Below, in pieces: positions 63,001 to 64,000 of a stretch of DNA of 64,000 bases (the stretch's first letter is position 1; every line of letters begins with the position of its first letter). The position numbers and the translations under genes are program-made. The DNA is taken from contig NZ_PXWG01000026.1 in assembly GCF_003011965.1 (NCBI RefSeq), forward strand, positions 1-64,000, read 5' to 3'. The notes below the pieces were generated by a model. The model did no database searches. It was given only the letters and a program-made list of their open reading frames with translations, and was not told the origin of the DNA. The DNA comes from Streptosporangium nondiastaticum (GTDB lineage Bacteria > Actinomycetota > Actinomycetes > Streptomycetales > Streptomycetaceae).

Positions 63001-63263
63001 ATGTCCCGTTCGCGGGCCAGGCCCAGGGCGAGGAAGGCGCCGTTGAGGCCTCCGGCGGAGGTCCCGGCGATGACGTCGACGCGTGCGTCGGCGTGCAGGA
63101 GGTCGAGGAGGGGCCGGTAGACCGCCCGGTCCCAGCGGCGGGCCATGGCCAGGAGGTGGAGTTCGGCGGCGACTCCGCCGATCCACACCGCGAGGCTCAG
63201 GCCGCCGTTCATGACGACGGCCACCCGGATGTCCTGCCGGTCGATGTCGTCGGCGTCCGTCAC
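60096..63263 (-). CDS. Patatin-like phospholipase, large DUF3376-type
   Basis: Probable lipid acyl hydrolase of 1055 residues. GTG start at 63261-63263 with AGGGAG 7 nt upstream. The patatin domain occupies about residues 10-275: oxyanion loop NGGLSLAVWIGG (19-30), nucleophile Ser69 in GTSAGG, catalytic Asp259 in VVDGG. The long middle (about 300-870) is helical and matches the actinobacterial DUF3376 patatins in size. The C-terminal 150 residues contain several hydrophobic stretches (VLLAVSLFVPAM, LAGVLLLLAGW, VVTGFAVLVAAGYV, ALLVILLGIFLA), so the protein is likely anchored in the membrane. No functional link to the PKS genes is evident; it looks like chromosomal flank. Confidence 0.9.
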   Translation of the reverse strand: MTDADDIDRQDIRVAVVMNGGLSLAVWIGGVAAELHLLAMARRWDRAVYRPLLDLLHADARVDVIAGTSAGGLNGAFLALGLARERDISSLCSLWRDKGDLAELLQHPLRRRVPSLLKGDYFLDELGKALRRVLTSPPPAGTGDGRPAGDRPVELIMTGTLWHGRKSSFCDDMGVRITETDHDARFLFTADGAGPHPAGDLRDDAVADRLAVAARCSSSFPVAFAPQWVEVTPEDGPAEGPWSSKAGRATFRTSQHVVDGGILLNKPIRPALEAVYRQPAQLQVRRLLTYVVPDPGEEPAAAPAAPEPSGSVPPPPNAPDVVLGALTRLRATDSVSRELTEIQDRNRDVRRRRRARDRLASALTATAGTLSEAAWQGYVQVRVEYAADTIARWTAAGQLPARVDRWSERQIADRLRRVLDDRRARPESFIPRGDSTTDAVKRTGAEWDWGQTTVRRLRDLTVDVLKRAVWLAPTGSPQRAAIVAERERASAAFEDIQADWNELESHWSAAGAALPPCTYDKLGRATPDSLRALTAWLRKAVADRDGSPEDPDGSPQDRDGSPQAGPPAYAARRERWYAQAQELAGCLENSAGALRDVARTGNAVVDPERTEQARLQALTGFLFGPGEEGVLPRMLRLEVVLEAYGGAHSDAEQEVELVQVSSRRPDLVTGRQLHHFGAFYRASWRVNDWIHGRLDGAAHLVRILLSAERLRQVWAREEATAAAAATDRLVAMIRDCTLDGAEPADRAWLEETWQQQYAAACEGFVRERIVPAAPAPAPTDADEDAGVGVQDDPRLGLCVEAVTHALHTRILRQELPALADAVRAEGDGRPAGSTEWLAGYDAATAGTAPADRAMPPKVLWQLWDNAHLIGSQRIGEEAGGDLLANTAAQAAAVATGAFGTLSRVKAVGAVLGALHGYTLAVWAMVRFLTRPGNFGNRVVRLTVAAGAVLLAVSLFVPAMPVAFTLAGVLLLLAGWSAAALLTRDTRRVGRRLAVVTGFAVLVAAGYVYTRLQDEDAREGLWSLAVKLGAALLVILLGIFLARTPGPRAAARRRDE

Positions 63264-63399
63264 GGTGTCTCCCTGGCGCTCCTCGCCCGGCCTGTGCGCG
63301 CTCCCAGCTCAGCACGCTGCCGGTGCGGCGGGCCTGATCGTCGCCCGGGCAGTCGGGTGATTTCTGTACGGGCCTCCGTACGCGTGCGGGGCGGCGGGG

Positions 63400-64000
63400 T
63401 CAGTCGGCCACCGCGCCGGCGGGACGGCCGGGCTCCTCGCACCGGTCGACGAGGAGCATCGCCGCGTCGTCGGCCAGGCGGCCCTCGGTGTGCCGGAGCA
63501 GCGCCTCGTGCAGCAGGTCGAGGAACTCCTGCGGGGTGCGGGCCCGGCCGTGGACCGCTTCCATGGCGTCGGCCAGGGGGAAGAACCCGTCGTCGGGGTC
63601 GCGGGCCTCGATCACGCCGTCGGTGTGCAGGAGGAGGCGGTCGCCGGGGCCGAAGGGAAAGGTCTCCGCCTCGGAGACGCCGATGATGAGGTCCTCCAGG
63701 CCGAGCGGCGGCTGCGGGGAGGCGGGCATGAGGGGGCGCGCCTTGCCCTCGTGCAGGAGGAGCGGGGGCGGGTGGCCGCGGTTGACGACCTCGACGACGG
63801 GCCCGTCCGGCACCTGGGCGACGAGCGCGGTGACGAAGCCCTCCGCCAGCGCCTCCTCGCTGAACGCGCCCGGCACGGCGCACTCCCGCCGCAGCGAGGC
63901 CATGCAGTGGTCCATGACCTCCGCCAGGTCGTCCTCGTAGTGCACGGCTTCCCGGAACGCGCCCAGCACGGCCGCGGCGGCGCGCACGGCGGGCAGGCCC
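63400..64000 (-). CDS. SpoIIE/PP2C-type serine phosphatase, C-terminal part
   Basis: The gene runs off the right edge, so its start and any sensor domains are missing. The 200 visible residues are the catalytic end of a PPM/SpoIIE phosphatase: GLPAVRAAAAVLGAFRE, NRGHPPPLLL, GDRLLLHTDGVIEARD, and DDAAMLLV near the end with the conserved metal-binding aspartates. In Streptomyces such enzymes act on anti-sigma-factor antagonists, often fused to PAS or GAF domains. Partner unknown. The 63264-63399 spacer before the patatin gene holds nothing I can name. Confidence 0.85.
   Translation of the reverse strand, partial: GLPAVRAAAAVLGAFREAVHYEDDLAEVMDHCMASLRRECAVPGAFSEEALAEGFVTALVAQVPDGPVVEVVNRGHPPPLLLHEGKARPLMPASPQPPLGLEDLIIGVSEAETFPFGPGDRLLLHTDGVIEARDPDDGFFPLADAMEAVHGRARTPQEFLDLLHEALLRHTEGRLADDAAMLLVDRCEEPGRPAGAVAD

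Overview
The window is very GC-rich DNA with the codon use, gene types and regulators of a Streptomyces (or close actinomycete) chromosome. About 57 kb of it is one end of a modular type I polyketide gene cluster. The last 6-7 kb on the right looks like ordinary chromosomal flank.

Layout: four collinear PKS genes run leftward on the minus strand from 48307 to the left edge, where the last one is cut off. They encode a KSQ loading module and nine extension modules: 24746-48307 loading + modules 1-4; 13713-24662 modules 5-6; 8132-13657 module 7; <1-8097 modules 8-9. Divergent from the loading gene are a cytochrome P450 (48575-49792) and a 3Fe-4S ferredoxin (49806-49997). A convergent minus-strand gene (50171-53203) encodes an unusual free-standing KS-KR protein. 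It resembles trans-AT ketosynthases and has no AT or ACP. A large SARP-type regulator (53768-57361) reads away from it. The flank carries a lipoprotein, a nucleotidyltransferase-like protein, a HAD hydrolase, a DUF3376-type patatin and a partial SpoIIE-type phosphatase.

How it works together (inference from domain motifs): an acetyl starter comes from decarboxylated malonyl. Module 1 reduces to a hydroxyl. Modules 2-6 each carry KR and DH and would build five conjugated double bonds, and module 6 has the only methylmalonyl-type AT, so the last double bond carries a methyl. Module 7 has a DH with an internal deletion and should leave a hydroxyl. Module 8 leaves a hydroxyl of the opposite KR type. 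This is the order expected for a filipin/pentamycin-type 16-methyl pentaene macrolide. Module 9 has a KR whose visible NADPH motif is damaged, which would break the filipin pattern at that carbon. The P450/ferredoxin pair would hydroxylate the macrolide. No thioesterase or late module is in view; they should lie to the left.

Regulation: two operators can be read directly. Three 7-bp direct repeats at exact 11-bp spacing, matching the CGGCAAG sites known for PimR-type SARPs, lie upstream of the SARP gene. A near-palindrome close to the PimM (PAS-LuxR) consensus lies between the loading PKS and the P450. The P450 also has an early TTA codon, implying bldA control. The least explained parts are the KS-KR protein with its repeat-expanded insertion, the matching decamer array just downstream of it, and the near-identical AT-domain patches with un-Streptomyces-like codon use.
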